64,000 bases of DNA, from contig NZ_AUMR01000015.1 in the NCBI RefSeq assembly GCF_000430785.1, positions 1 through 64,000 on the forward strand, written 5' to 3'. The notes beneath the pieces were generated by a model. That model was not told where the DNA came from. It searched no databases and saw only the letters and a list, made by a program, of their open reading frames with translations. Of this stretch, positions 52,205 to 60,247 are shown in pieces. A program made the position numbers and the translations under genes. Every line of letters begins with the position of its first letter. Position 1 is the first letter of the stretch. The stretch comes from Ectobacillus panaciterrae DSM 19096 (GTDB lineage: Bacteria > Bacillota > Bacilli > Bacillales > Bacillaceae_G).

Positions 52205-52507
52205 TTATTTTTCCGTTTCGCCCTTCCATGCCAGCATGCCGCCGCTCATGTTTTTGACATTATAGCCTCGTTCTGCCAGAAACTCGGATGCTCTGCCGCT
52301 TCTGGCGCCGGAACGGCATACCATAATATGCTCTTTATCCTCCGGCACTTCTTTCAGGCGGCTCTCGAGTTCTCCAAGCGGGATATGATACGCGCCCGGA
52401 ATTTTCCCTTGCGCCACCTCCTCATGCTCGCGCACATCGATGATGTTTACATCCTTTTTGCCGTGAACGAGCTGTTCAACCTCATCAGGCGTAATTTCTT
52501 TATACAT
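52205..52507 (-). CDS. Rhodanese-like sulfurtransferase
   Basis: 100 aa from ATG 52507 (GGAAGGAGATTTTC upstream). Single rhodanese domain: IIDVREHEEVAQGKIPGAYHIPLGEL, active-site loop CRSGARS with the catalytic Cys (about 70) and a final GGMLAWKG. It moves sulfane sulfur in the cytoplasm. The partner is not evident; the next genes are hutH and YitT. Confidence 0.92.
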   Translation of the reverse strand: MYKEITPDEVEQLVHGKKDVNIIDVREHEEVAQGKIPGAYHIPLGELESRLKEVPEDKEHIMVCRSGARSGRASEFLAERGYNVKNMSGGMLAWKGETEK

Positions 52508-52687
52508 ATGAAAATCTCCTTCCGTTAGTATCGTTTGTCCGAACATAGTCTTTCATTTCTGTATAGTATTTATGCGAAAATCATAAGACGGATGCACGAT
52601 GTGAAAGTCCACTTATTCATATTGTACATCAGTACTCTACATACCCAAAATGGTATATATCAAATTAAAAAGACATTTGTTCCATGT

Positions 52688-54217
52688 TCATCTCTCCCCT
52701 TCTGCGATTTCTGTATTCAAAACGCGATGCTTCATCCAATCTGTTTCTTTCAGCCAAGCTGTTAAAGCTTCAATATCCGTTGAAAACACACGATCCTTCG
52801 TAATGGACGGAACGATTTGCCGCCCTTGATAATAAAAGGACTTTGTAGCGCTGCTCATCTCTTCGACACCGCGATATTCTGCGGCCTGCATAGCGCAGAT
52901 CATCTCGATTGCCAAAACGCGACGCACGTTTGCGATAATTGCGTATGCATGACGGGAGCCGATTGTTCCCATGCTGACATGGTCTTCTTGGTTGGCCGAA
53001 GACGGAATAGAATCTACACTTGCCGGATGAGCAAGTGTTTTATTTTCAGAAACAAGGGATGCTGCCGCATACTGCATAATCATCGCGCCGGACTGAAGTC
53101 CCGGCTCCGGGCTTAAAAACGGCGGCAGATCATTCAGCTGCGGATTTACAAGACGCTCGATACGGCGCTCGGCAATATTCGCAAGTTCTGCAACTGCGAT
53201 TTTCATAAAATCCAGCGCAAATGCAATCGGCTGGCCATGGAAGTTTCCGCCTGAGATAACTTTCTCTCCGCCGTCGAAAATGAGAGGGTTGTCAGTTGCA
53301 GCATTCATCTCAATTTCCAGCTTTTCTTTCACATAGTTCAGCGCTTGCCGCGTTGCGCCGTGCACTTGCGGAATGCAGCGCAGAGAATACGCATCTTGGA
53401 CGCGAAGTTCACCTTGTTTTGTTGTGAGTTTGCTGTCGCGAAGAATGGTACGTATGCGTTCTGCAACTTCTATCTGCTCTCGATATCCTCTTGCTTCATG
53501 TATACTTGCGTCAAACGCATCTATGATACCCCGCAGTCCTTCCATTGTCATGGCTGCAATCAACTCAGACTGATAGGCAAGCTTTTCCGCTTCCAGATAT
53601 CCGACAACCCCCATCGCTGTCATCGCCTGCGTCCCGTTAATGAGCGCCAAGCCTTCCTTTGCCTGCAAACTAAGTGGGATTAATCCTTCCTTCGTCAAAG
53701 CAATCATAGAGTGGACGCGTTCCCCTTGATAAAACACCTCACCCTCTCCCATCAAAACAAGAACAAGATGAGACAGAGGCGCCAAATCGCCGCTTGCGCC
53801 GAGCGAGCCTTGCTGCGGAATGACCGGGTGAATGCGACGGTTTACAAGCTCAAGCAGCATTTCTACTACAAGCGGGCGCACGCCCGAAAATCCTTTTAAC
53901 AGTGTATTGGCACGTAAAATAAGCATCGCTCGCGACACTGCTTCCGGAAACGGCTCACCGACTCCGCATGCATGAGACACAATCAAATTGTACTGCAGCG
54001 CTTCCACATGGTCTTTTTCGATGAGAACGTCGCTAAATTTTCCAAACCCTGTTGTGATACCGTATATAACTTTTCCTTCCGCTACAATTTCTTCCACGGC
54101 TTTCCGGCACTGTGCCACCTTTTCCATGCTGTTTGGACAAGCGGCAGCCGTGTCGCCCTCGTATAAAAGGCGCTCCATGTCGCGTATTGTTAATGACTGT
54201 CCTGTTAATGTAATCAT
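52688..54217 (-). CDS. hutH: Histidine ammonia-lyase
   Basis: 509 aa from ATG 54217 (AAGGAGGAAAAC upstream). The MIO prosthetic group forms from Ala141-Ser142-Gly143 in [11 protein letters not shown]. Other active-site parts are YGITTGFG (about 52-59), GNFHGQP and the [12 protein letters not shown] loop. It deaminates histidine to urocanate, the first step of histidine use. It follows hutP, but no hutU, hutI or hutG follows here; the rhodanese gene is next. The pathway must be completed elsewhere or is cut short. Confidence 0.96.
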   Translation of the reverse strand: MITLTGQSLTIRDMERLLYEGDTAAACPNSMEKVAQCRKAVEEIVAEGKVIYGITTGFGKFSDVLIEKDHVEALQYNLIVSHACGVGEPFPEAVSRAMLILRANTLLKGFSGVRPLVVEMLLELVNRRIHPVIPQQGSLGASGDLAPLSHLVLVLMGEGEVFYQGERVHSMIALTKEGLIPLSLQAKEGLALINGTQAMTAMGVVGYLEAEKLAYQSELIAAMTMEGLRGIIDAFDASIHEARGYREQIEVAERIRTILRDSKLTTKQGELRVQDAYSLRCIPQVHGATRQALNYVKEKLEIEMNAATDNPLIFDGGEKVISGGNFHGQPIAFALDFMKIAVAELANIAERRIERLVNPQLNDLPPFLSPEPGLQSGAMIMQYAAASLVSENKTLAHPASVDSIPSSANQEDHVSMGTIGSRHAYAIIANVRRVLAIEMICAMQAAEYRGVEEMSSATKSFYYQGRQIVPSITKDRVFSTDIEALTAWLKETDWMKHRVLNTEIAEGER

Positions 54218-54242
54218 GTTTTCCTCCTTCCCCAAAAAGACA

Positions 54243-54293
54243 AAAGGAGGCCTTACCCTTTAAGACGTACTCGTCTTAAAAAGCAAGGCCCCC
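54243..54293 (-). terminator. HutP-controlled terminator/antitermination region
   Basis: A composite hairpin between hutP and hutH: an outer stem GGGGGCCTT/AAGGCCTCC and an inner perfect stem AAGACG/CGTCTT, followed on the minus strand by TTTT. This is where HutP, with histidine and Mg2+, prevents termination in Bacillus. Confidence 0.8.
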
Positions 54294-54318
54294 TGATTAT
54301 CTCTTCACTTTGGGCACA

Positions 54319-54759
54319 TTATATGTGGTTGATTCCAAGTCCAATTGCTTCATGCTCTGAGCCCTTTACAGGCGCTCCGATCGTACCGTACAGCGCAACC
54401 GCAATCCAATCTCCTTCGCTCTCGCACTCATAAGGATTGCCGCGAACTATGGCAAAGCGCAGTCCTACCGTACGAAGCACATCTCCTAACTGAACGTGAC
54501 CTCTTGTAACTCCGTACAGCGCCTCCATGATCGCATGATATAACGCATGTGTTTCTCGGTATACGTTTACTTTAATAATATGCTGACTCTTTGCAGCAGT
54601 TTCCATCGCTGCCACAACTTTTTGCGAATTCATCGAGCCGACCTTCCCGATACAATACTGCCAATTGGCAGGAATGTTTGTCACACTCTGCTCTCTCTCG
54701 TCGGTAAGCGCCAGCAGCATTGCCAAACGGCCGATCCGATTGTTTCTCTCTAGAAGCAT
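54319..54759 (-). CDS. hutP: Hut operon antiterminator HutP
   Basis: 146 aa, the usual HutP length. [13 protein letters not shown] near the start, [18 protein letters not shown], the [11 protein letters not shown] His-rich metal/histidine site and C-terminal [30 protein letters not shown] are conserved. A hexameric RNA-binding protein activated by L-histidine and Mg2+, it opens the terminator directly downstream so hutH is transcribed. A cre site lies within its promoter. Confidence 0.94.
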   Translation of the reverse strand: MLLERNNRIGRLAMLLALTDEREQSVTNIPANWQYCIGKVGSMNSQKVVAAMETAAKSQHIIKVNVYRETHALYHAIMEALYGVTRGHVQLGDVLRTVGLRFAIVRGNPYECESEGDWIAVALYGTIGAPVKGSEHEAIGLGINHI

Positions 54760-54806
54760 AAGAATCTCTCTTTTCTCAATTTTCTTTCAATTAATCTATA
54801 AATTTC

Positions 54807-54836
54807 AGTATATATGAAAACGTTATCATAAGTCAA
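54807..54836 (-). promoter_or_regulatory. hut promoter with cre site
   Basis: On the minus strand TTGACT and TATACT are 18 bases apart. Between them (54815-54828) TGATAACGTTTTCA matches the CcpA consensus TGWNANCGNTNWCA fully. CcpA would block RNA polymerase when preferred carbon is present. Confidence 0.7.
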
Positions 54837-55059
54837 TATATTTCTTTTTCTTGTCTCTATCTTATCCTGCATATATGATGAACTGTCTACTTCTCCAGCT
54901 TTAAAAATTTTTTACTGTGTAACTGTCATCCCCTGATACTTATCATACCAGTTCAAAAAAACAACATTTGTCCTAGTGTATTTATCCATACTAGTTCTGT
55001 CTTGTCAACATACATTATGGTGTGGCCATATTAATTGGGATAAAAAAGGAGAGGTTATC

Positions 55060-55297
55060 TTGGCTAGTAGTTATCTCAATAAGTTACGCCGCCGCAGGAA
55101 TGCTTATTTGAGTTTTCGGAATGGCACACCAAGCGGTTTAGGCAGTGAATCTGCAACTTTAAGTAATCTGAACGAGAATGATCAAGAAGAGAATGATCAG
55201 AACGAGACAAAATTATTCAGACACTGATCCATTGAATGCGGAACTGCTTGATTCATTGATTCCGCTTCTTAATAAAATAGTAGAGGATGATCGATAA
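55060..55297 (+). pseudogene. Frameshifted first copy of a tandem small-protein pair
   Basis: TTG start with AAAGGAGAGG upstream gives ASSYLNKLRRRRNAYLSF... and a stop at 55227. In the +1 frame the sequence goes on as TRQNYSDTDPLNAELLDSLIPLLNKIVEDDR and stops at 55297, directly before the ATG of the next gene. That tail is clearly paralogous to the C-terminus of the next protein (TRQNYSNSDLLNSQLLSSLIPLLNRLVR). A one-base indel (or, less likely, programmed +1 frameshifting) splits the gene. The family is not recognised; the polar, Asn/Asp/Arg-rich make-up recalls small spore coat proteins. Confidence 0.6.
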
Positions 55298-55516
55298 ATG
55301 ACAGATAATACACATAACCACGCACACATTCAAAACAGCGGTAATTCCGGAGTCCGCTTAAATGTCGATTCGGATGTAAGAGCAAATCAAGATACAGAGG
55401 TCGATTCGGATGTAAGAACGAGACAAAATTATTCGAACAGTGATTTATTAAACTCACAGCTGCTTTCATCTTTAATTCCATTACTCAATAGACTAGTTAG
55501 AAACAATCAAGACTAA
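55298..55516 (+). CDS. Small polar repeat protein, 72 aa, second copy
   Basis: Starts one base after the stop of the frameshifted copy (TAAATG), so the two were translationally coupled. The N-terminus is His/Asn-rich (TDNTHNHAHIQNSGNSG), then come two VDSDVRxxQ repeats (about 23-42) and a leucine-rich amphipathic C-terminus (LLNSQLLSSLIPLLNRLV). No signal peptide or Cys. Function unknown; a spore coat or surface role is a guess. Confidence 0.6.
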   Translation: MTDNTHNHAHIQNSGNSGVRLNVDSDVRANQDTEVDSDVRTRQNYSNSDLLNSQLLSSLIPLLNRLVRNNQD

Positions 55517-55538
55517 TGAGAAAAGGAACGTAGGCTCT

Positions 55539-55622
55539 TTGGTTCCTATAATTATCGGTTTAATCGTCAGTTATTTAGCAGAAAAAGTGTATGTTTATAA
55601 ATACCGACAAAAACTTGGTTAA
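55539..55622 (+). CDS. Putative 27-aa membrane peptide
   Basis: From TTG 55539 the frame gives MVPIIIGLIVSYLAEKVYVY followed by KYRQKLG: one helix then a basic tail, similar in form to small holin-like or type I toxin peptides. The upstream GAGAAAAGGAACG is a weak ribosome binding site. It is last in the three-frame cassette and directly precedes a terminator. Confidence 0.35.
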   Translation: MVPIIIGLIVSYLAEKVYVYKYRQKLG

Positions 55623-55640
55623 TAACACCAAGTTTTTTTA
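55611..55640 (+). terminator. Terminator of the small-protein cassette
   Basis: AAACTTGGT and ACCAAGTTT arms with T7. Confidence 0.8.
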
Positions 55641-55662
55641 TGCTCTCAGTAAATTTTCTTGC

Positions 55663-55843
55663 TATATACAAGTGAATAAAAAAACCGTCTTTTTATAGTG
55701 GGGAGAGATCATCCGCATGCAGAAGCGGTCAAACCTTTGTAGTGGTTCATGCAAGAATAAATCAGAGAGAAGAAGCATGCAATACTCCCTTTTGGTTGCA
55801 CATAACACATGGACATGTCGAAATTATAATTCACTCATATATA
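55663..55843 (+). mobile_element. MITE-like repeat, copy C
   Basis: About 181 bp with the same inverted ends and interior as copies A, B and D. It is close to copy A over its full length and lies between the cassette terminator and a small membrane-protein gene. Confidence 0.75.
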
Positions 55844-55956
55844 ATATTGATGGCTTCGTGTTGCAAATCTTTCATTACAACAATTTATAGTGTGTCGCTG
55901 TATCTGTGCATAACAAAGCAGGAGTATCGATATGGCGTACACTTCCAATTTCAATT

Positions 55957-56148
55957 TTATTTCTTTTTGACAAAAGCCGTAATTAAATCTGTAGCCAAGG
56001 AAATAAGAAAAAACCCTACTGCCAGCAACGGTACCGCAGTGATGATATAGCGGCCTGCTTCCGCATCTGGAAAATACAAGTGCATCAATAAAAACACTGC
56101 AAAAAACCATAGGAATATCAAAATGTTGACAATCATTTGTTTAGACAT
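55957..56148 (-). CDS. Small membrane protein, 63 aa
   Basis: Two hydrophobic helices (about 6-24 and 33-56) around a short acidic loop (FPDAEAGR) and a Lys-rich C-terminus. AAAGGAGGAAGC precedes the ATG at ideal spacing, which supports translation. Family not recognised. It lies between MITE copy C and a hydrolase remnant. Confidence 0.6.
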   Translation of the reverse strand: MSKQMIVNILIFLWFFAVFLLMHLYFPDAEAGRYIITAVPLLAVGFFLISLATDLITAFVKKK

Positions 56149-56205
56149 ATGCTTCCTCCTTTTTGCGCTTCATTCGCTTAAATAACGTACGCACTTCTGA
56201 AGATA

Positions 56206-56428
56206 TTAAGCAAAGTCCTCCGGAAAATAATGTCCCATTCCCTTCACTTCCACAAGCTCGCAAGAAACATCATATTGTACAAACAACTTATACAGCTTTC
56301 TTGCTCCATCTGCGAATGGATCTTTTTCCTCCTATACGTTTCTTCTATGACTCTCTTAATATATCCCTTTGTATGCAATTCTTCATATGTATCACGCCTG
56401 CCGCTTACACAAACATGAATGATTCCTT
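56206..56428 (-). pseudogene. C-terminal remnant of an alpha/beta hydrolase
   Basis: One frame reads DPFADGARKLYKLFVQYDVSCELVEVKGMGHYFPEDFA and stop: the Asp-bearing loop and the catalytic-His segment (GMGHYFPE) of an alpha/beta hydrolase. A preceding frame (TYEELHTKGYIKRVIEETYRRKK) joins it only by a frameshift. The remnant ends exactly where MITE copy D begins. Confidence 0.55.
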
Positions 56429-56429
56429 C

Positions 56430-56616
56430 TATATATGAGTGAATGATAAGTTCGACATGCCCATGTGCTATGTGCAACCAGAAGGAGTATGGTATGCTTC
56501 TTCTCTCTGATTTATTCTTGCATGAACCACTACAAAGGTTTGATTGCTTTTGCACGTCGCCGGACGATCTCTCCCCACTATAAAAAGACGGTTTTTTTAT
56601 TCATTTGTATATATAT
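56430..56616 (-). mobile_element. MITE-like repeat, copy D (inverted)
   Basis: Reverse orientation relative to copies A-C: TATATATGAGTGAAT at the left and ATTCATTTGTATATATATA at the right, with the same interior. It abuts the hydrolase remnant. Confidence 0.75.
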
Positions 56617-56979
56617 ATATGATTTTCAGATACTTTTTGTACCGTAATCAGCTTCATCATTTCTCCTTTTTCAAATTCCATGATCTTCCTTCTTCTACCT
56701 TAACAAATTCTCGCATTTTTTAAAAGACAATACGAATGCACTCTTCAATTCCAAATTTTGAATATAAACAATTATATATCTATGAGCAAAGCACTTGTTT
56801 CCTTACTTTGCGAGGCCTTATAATGAATTTTGTTGATTTAGGAAGCCGGACATGCTGGACTATTATTTGTACGGGGATTTTTTATGCTTCCTTTTTCCTG
56901 AAAAACAGTTATAATCAGGAACGTATGTTCTTTTTTTATATTTTTCATACGTATGAGTAGTACTAGAGGGGGGATAACA
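56617..56979. other. Spacer, no gene seen
   Basis: AT-rich, with stops in all frames and no credible ribosome binding site until GAGGGGGGATAAC before 56980. Confidence 0.5.
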
Positions 56980-57279
56980 ATGCTGCTGAATGAAAAAGCA
57001 TTATCGTGGAACGAAACAATGAAACAGCTGCAGCACAAATATGTGGGACGGACTGTAATCGACCGCGGCCGTTTCGAGCAAAGCGAGCTGCTTCTGTTTT
57101 TACATAATCACGATTACATTTGCCTTCCGACGATTATTCAAGGTTTATCAGAAGAACGCTTCGCTTCATATTCTGTATACACGACAGAGGAGAAAGACCG
57201 GAAAGTGGGCACGCTCATTCTTGAATACCGCCAGGATCAGGAGCAGTCATTAGTGGTTGATGAGCTCTATTTCGTATAA
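56980..57279 (+). CDS. Hypothetical protein, 99 aa
   Basis: From ATG 56980 with AGAGGGGGGATAACA upstream. Soluble; a helical start (NEKALSWNETMKQLQHKYVGR), then alternating strands and a hydrophobic YICLPTIIQGL segment; ends VVDELYFV. No family recognised. Lies just ahead of yneK on the same strand, 63 bases away. Confidence 0.6.
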   Translation: MLLNEKALSWNETMKQLQHKYVGRTVIDRGRFEQSELLLFLHNHDYICLPTIIQGLSEERFASYSVYTTEEKDRKVGTLILEYRQDQEQSLVVDELYFV

Positions 57280-57342
57280 TGTATTGCGCTGCCTTCTCCC
57301 TGCGTCTTATAATAAATTTAGTAATCTAAAGGGGGATATGCA

Positions 57343-57771
57343 ATGCTTAGCGGATGGTTCAGCTGGTTTATTGTCGTATGGACAGTCATTTTGCTTGGGT
57401 TGATGTCCATTGGCGGCTATTTTATGTTCCGAAAGTTTTTAAAGCGTCTGCCAAAAGAGGACGGCATGTCCATTCTCGATTGGGAAGCGCATTATATTGA
57501 TGAAACACGGCACTTATGGGGCGAAGAACAAAAAGCATTGCTTGAAGAATTGGTCAGTCCGGTTCCGGAGTTGTTCCGCGATGTAGCCCGCTCCAAAATC
57601 GCAGGCAAAATCGGTGAGCTTGCCCTGCAGGAGAAAGCGCCTTTTATTACGCAGGATTTAATCATTAAAGGCTATATAGTAGCGACCCCAAAGCGCGATC
57701 ATAAATTTTTAATGAAAACGCTCGATAAAAAGAAAATCGATTATGCTGCTCATCATGCATTATTAAAGTAA
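57343..57771 (+). CDS. yneK: DUF2621 protein YneK
   Basis: 142 aa. One N-terminal membrane helix (about 8-29), then a charged cytoplasmic domain (PKEDGMSILDWEAHYIDETRHLW...APFITQDLIIKGYIVATPKRDHKFL) typical of DUF2621/YneK. AAGGGGGATATGC precedes the ATG. In Bacillus subtilis it lies between yneJ (ccdC) and cotM; here ccdC follows on the opposite strand, and cotM is 18 kb away. Confidence 0.88.
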   Translation: MLSGWFSWFIVVWTVILLGLMSIGGYFMFRKFLKRLPKEDGMSILDWEAHYIDETRHLWGEEQKALLEELVSPVPELFRDVARSKIAGKIGELALQEKAPFITQDLIIKGYIVATPKRDHKFLMKTLDKKKIDYAAHHALLK

Positions 57772-57798
57772 AAAAACCTCGGATATCCGAGGTTTTTT
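57771..57798. terminator. Bidirectional terminator
   Basis: AAAAAACCTCGGATATCCGAGGTTTTTT is a perfect palindrome between yneK and ccdC. Confidence 0.9.
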
Positions 57799-58300
57799 AT
57801 GTTAGCTTCACGTTTTTATCATAGTAGTCATCTTGTTTTTTGAGCTCAAGCTCCAGCTTCTTGTAGGAGCGATACATGGCGATGCGCCAAGAAACGATCA
57901 TGGAAAAGGCGAGCAAGAAAAACATACCGCTCAGTTCACCATACGAAATCGATTGGCTTAAATACGCTTTTAAACCGATCCGCACTGCAAGCAATCCCAC
58001 TAAGATGAAAATAAACGCCTTAGAGCGCTTCAAGTATATTTCTTGACCGCGAATCTCAAATTTAGACGTTTTAATCAGTAAAACAGAGAAAACTAAACCG
58101 ACCGTTATCGCTTCAGCCATTTCCTGCGGCGTTAAGCGAAACTCCGGCACGATATACATGAGCGCTCCTGTGCTCATAAAAACCGGCGGAAGAATGATTT
58201 TCTTCAAAGATGCAGGCTTTGCTGATGCTTTCAATCGGACGAAAGTAACACCAATCATCATAAAAACAGCAACGATACTAGATAAAAGTACGAAATTCAT
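57797..58300 (-). CDS. ccdC: CcdC/YneJ family membrane protein
   Basis: 167 aa from ATG 58300 (AAAGGAATGATAG upstream). About four to five membrane helices and the CcdC-type core KASAKPASLKKIILPPVFMSTGALMYI...LIKTSKFEIRGQEIYLKRSKAFIFILVGLL. Encoded with ccdA in Bacillus but reported dispensable for cytochrome c assembly. Begins about 100 bases after ccdA; the yneI response-regulator gene found between them in Bacillus subtilis is absent. Confidence 0.88.
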   Translation of the reverse strand: MNFVLLSSIVAVFMMIGVTFVRLKASAKPASLKKIILPPVFMSTGALMYIVPEFRLTPQEMAEAITVGLVFSVLLIKTSKFEIRGQEIYLKRSKAFIFILVGLLAVRIGLKAYLSQSISYGELSGMFFLLAFSMIVSWRIAMYRSYKKLELELKKQDDYYDKNVKLT

Positions 58301-58397
58301 TTCTATCATTCCTTTTGTCTTAAAAGTAAACAATGTACCTTTATTATATGCCTTTGTCATCAGTATTTCCAACATTTCTAAAATAGAAACTTAAAAA

Positions 58398-59105
58398 TTA
58401 AAAGCCGGTGAATCCTCCAAATAGTTCCGTCACGTAAATCGTAATTTTCGTCATACCGTCAAAATACAGCAAAATTCCCATCAGAATCATGATATAGCCG
58501 CCTGCCTGCACAAACTTGACACTGTTTTTCTTGATCCAGGAAAGCTTGGAAATGAAAAGCGACATCACAAAGAACGGAATCGCAAAGCCTAATATATACG
58601 CAACCATATACATCATCGCAGATTCCGGATTCGTCGCTCCAAGCGCGATTACACCAGCTAAAATAGGCCCTGTACAAGGCGTCCAGCCGGCTGCAAATGC
58701 AATGCCGATAATAACAGAGCCGAAATAACCGGACGGTCTGCTTTTAAACGTAAACTTGCGATCTCTCATTAAAAAGGCCGGCTTCAATAACCCAACGATG
58801 ATAAGTCCGAATACAACAATAAAAATGGCACCCAATTGACGAATCAAATCTTGATAATCGTTAAAAAATTCTCCGATAAACGTCGTACCGAACCCAATCG
58901 CGATAAACACGATAGAAAAACCGATTAAGAAAAAGGCCGTGTGCAGCATACTGCGCTTTTGCAGCATTCCCTGCTCCTCCTTCAATTCAGAAACGGACAT
59001 TCCGGTAATGTACGATAAAAACGCCGGATATAACGGTAAGCAGCACGGGGAAATGAACGATAAAAATCCTGCCCCGAATGCCAGAAATATATTGATATCC
59101 TGCAT
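58398..59105 (-). CDS. ccdA: Cytochrome c biogenesis protein CcdA
   Basis: 235 aa from ATG 59105 (TTGGAGAGGAGAGAG upstream). Six membrane helices with the two redox Cys motifs [12 protein letters not shown] (about 20) and [10 protein letters not shown] (about 145). It carries reducing power from cytoplasmic thioredoxin to outward-facing ResA-like proteins for cytochrome c maturation and spore cortex synthesis. First gene of ccdA-ccdC. Confidence 0.94.
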   Translation of the reverse strand: MQDINIFLAFGAGFLSFISPCCLPLYPAFLSYITGMSVSELKEEQGMLQKRSMLHTAFFLIGFSIVFIAIGFGTTFIGEFFNDYQDLIRQLGAIFIVVFGLIIVGLLKPAFLMRDRKFTFKSRPSGYFGSVIIGIAFAAGWTPCTGPILAGVIALGATNPESAMMYMVAYILGFAIPFFVMSLFISKLSWIKKNSVKFVQAGGYIMILMGILLYFDGMTKITIYVTELFGGFTGF

Positions 59106-59655
59106 ACTCTCTCTCCTCTCCAACCCCCATTGTAGCAAACTTTTCCCTTAAAGCTGAACGAAAACATATGTAAAGGTTTTGTGTCTACTAGTATTGTACA
59201 ACTTTGGGGGAGAAACATGCCAACTAAAAGCAAAACTTGTGCCGGCATATAGCGTAGTAAGGGCAGTTGACTATATAGTTCTGCAGAAATGATATGCATC
59301 ATTTCCAAGTATCACCCAGCTTATCCGAATAAAAGAAGATGGCCAATTGCGCCATCTTACTCCTTGCCATAATGCATATTCATTATCTGATAATCCCTTG
59401 AAACAAGCCTTCCAAAACTTTCTTTTCATGCCGATTAAAGCATTCTATCTTTGAAGCTGCAAGTATTCTGTCTGCTAGCGGTTCGTAATGAGTGATGGTC
59501 ACCTCACAGTGAATCGTCCCCCCTGACACAGGACGCAAGAAAGTGAATTCAGCGTTTCTGGCAATGATTATGTAAATATTCCAACAGGAGATGGACTAAG
59601 ATACGTAGAATATATTCCAAAAAATAGCATTTCATACGAGGAAAGGGTGGGGTGT
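59106..59655. other. Intergenic region with a decayed gene end
   Basis: Contains a hairpin (AAGATGGC/GCCATCTT, 59336-59358) and a minus-strand frame (59383-59572) described below. The first 200 bases hold the ccdA promoter region. No intact gene. Confidence 0.5.
59383..59572 (-). pseudogene. C-terminal gene remnant, hotdog-like
   Basis: A frame without start reads IIARNAEFTFLRPVSGGTIH..., CEVTITHYEPLADRILAASKIECFN and stop. The ARNAEFTFLRPVSGG stretch resembles hotdog-fold thioesterases (or FapR-like domains). It is followed by a terminator-like hairpin. Upstream the frame is broken. Confidence 0.35.
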
Positions 59656-59832
59656 ATGCTGTTTCAGTACTCGGTCGAATATGCGTTTTGGCAAGGAAAT
59701 CGATATGTTAAGGAAACTGTTATCGTGTCAGCTTCTTCAGAATCGTACGCCATACAAAAAGTAATGGAGGAGCTTGTGCGCCGCTTCGGCTCAAATGCTT
59801 CTCCAAACGTCCAAGTGCTACAGCATGCCTAA
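59656..59832 (+). CDS. Hypothetical protein, 58 aa
   Basis: From ATG 59656 with AAAGGGTGGGGTG upstream. MLFQYSVEYAFWQGNRYVKETVIVSASSESYAIQKVMEELVRRFG: a compact beta-beta-alpha pattern, no membrane segment. Family not recognised. It is followed by a palindromic repeat that could act as its terminator. Confidence 0.55.
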   Translation: MLFQYSVEYAFWQGNRYVKETVIVSASSESYAIQKVMEELVRRFGSNASPNVQVLQHA

Positions 59833-59918
59833 ACGGAACCGTCTCGCTCAGGAGCAGAACCTAAGATTCTGCTCCTTGCCGGTGGAGCTAGACACCAAAC
59901 GGTCACGGGACCGCTTTT
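59833..59918. repeat. Palindromic intergenic repeat, third copy
   Basis: Diverged member of the 33022-33186 family: shares CGGAxCCGTCTCG-TCAG, AGCAGAACCTAAGATTCTGCT (an inner palindrome) and CCGGTGGAGCTAGACA. The outer arms are AACGG/CCGTT-like. Confidence 0.5.
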
Positions 59919-60247
59919 TTCTTATGCATTCATATTTCACAAAAAGTAGATACATATAGAGCAATCCAAAATATTTTAAAGGATGGGAGAAATCTTCTCC
60001 CATTTTGTTTCTTTTGACGCAGATTGTGTTCACATATAATAAAGTTGTTTAATCTTAATGCTCTAAACACATATAACATCATCTGAAAATAGAACAAACC
60101 TTATTCATTTATAATACGGTTCACCGCACCAACTATTGTATATAATTGTAAAATATCAAAATAATTTGGACTCTTGATTTAAGTCAATGACCAGTCATAA
60201 TCTTCCTATTAAAATGAAACCAACATTGTAATATAGGAGGGTATATT
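59919..60247. other. Spacer with promoter region
   Basis: AT-rich; a short GGGAGAAatctTCTCCC hairpin lies at about 59985-60003. No gene seen; the promoter of the DUF4386 gene must lie in the last 100 bases. Confidence 0.45.

Noticed and set aside
55198-55215. Programmed ribosomal frameshift signal in the first small-protein copy
   Set aside because: The shift needed is +1 and there is no known +1 slippery stop or -1 heptamer in the right frame; an indel is simpler.
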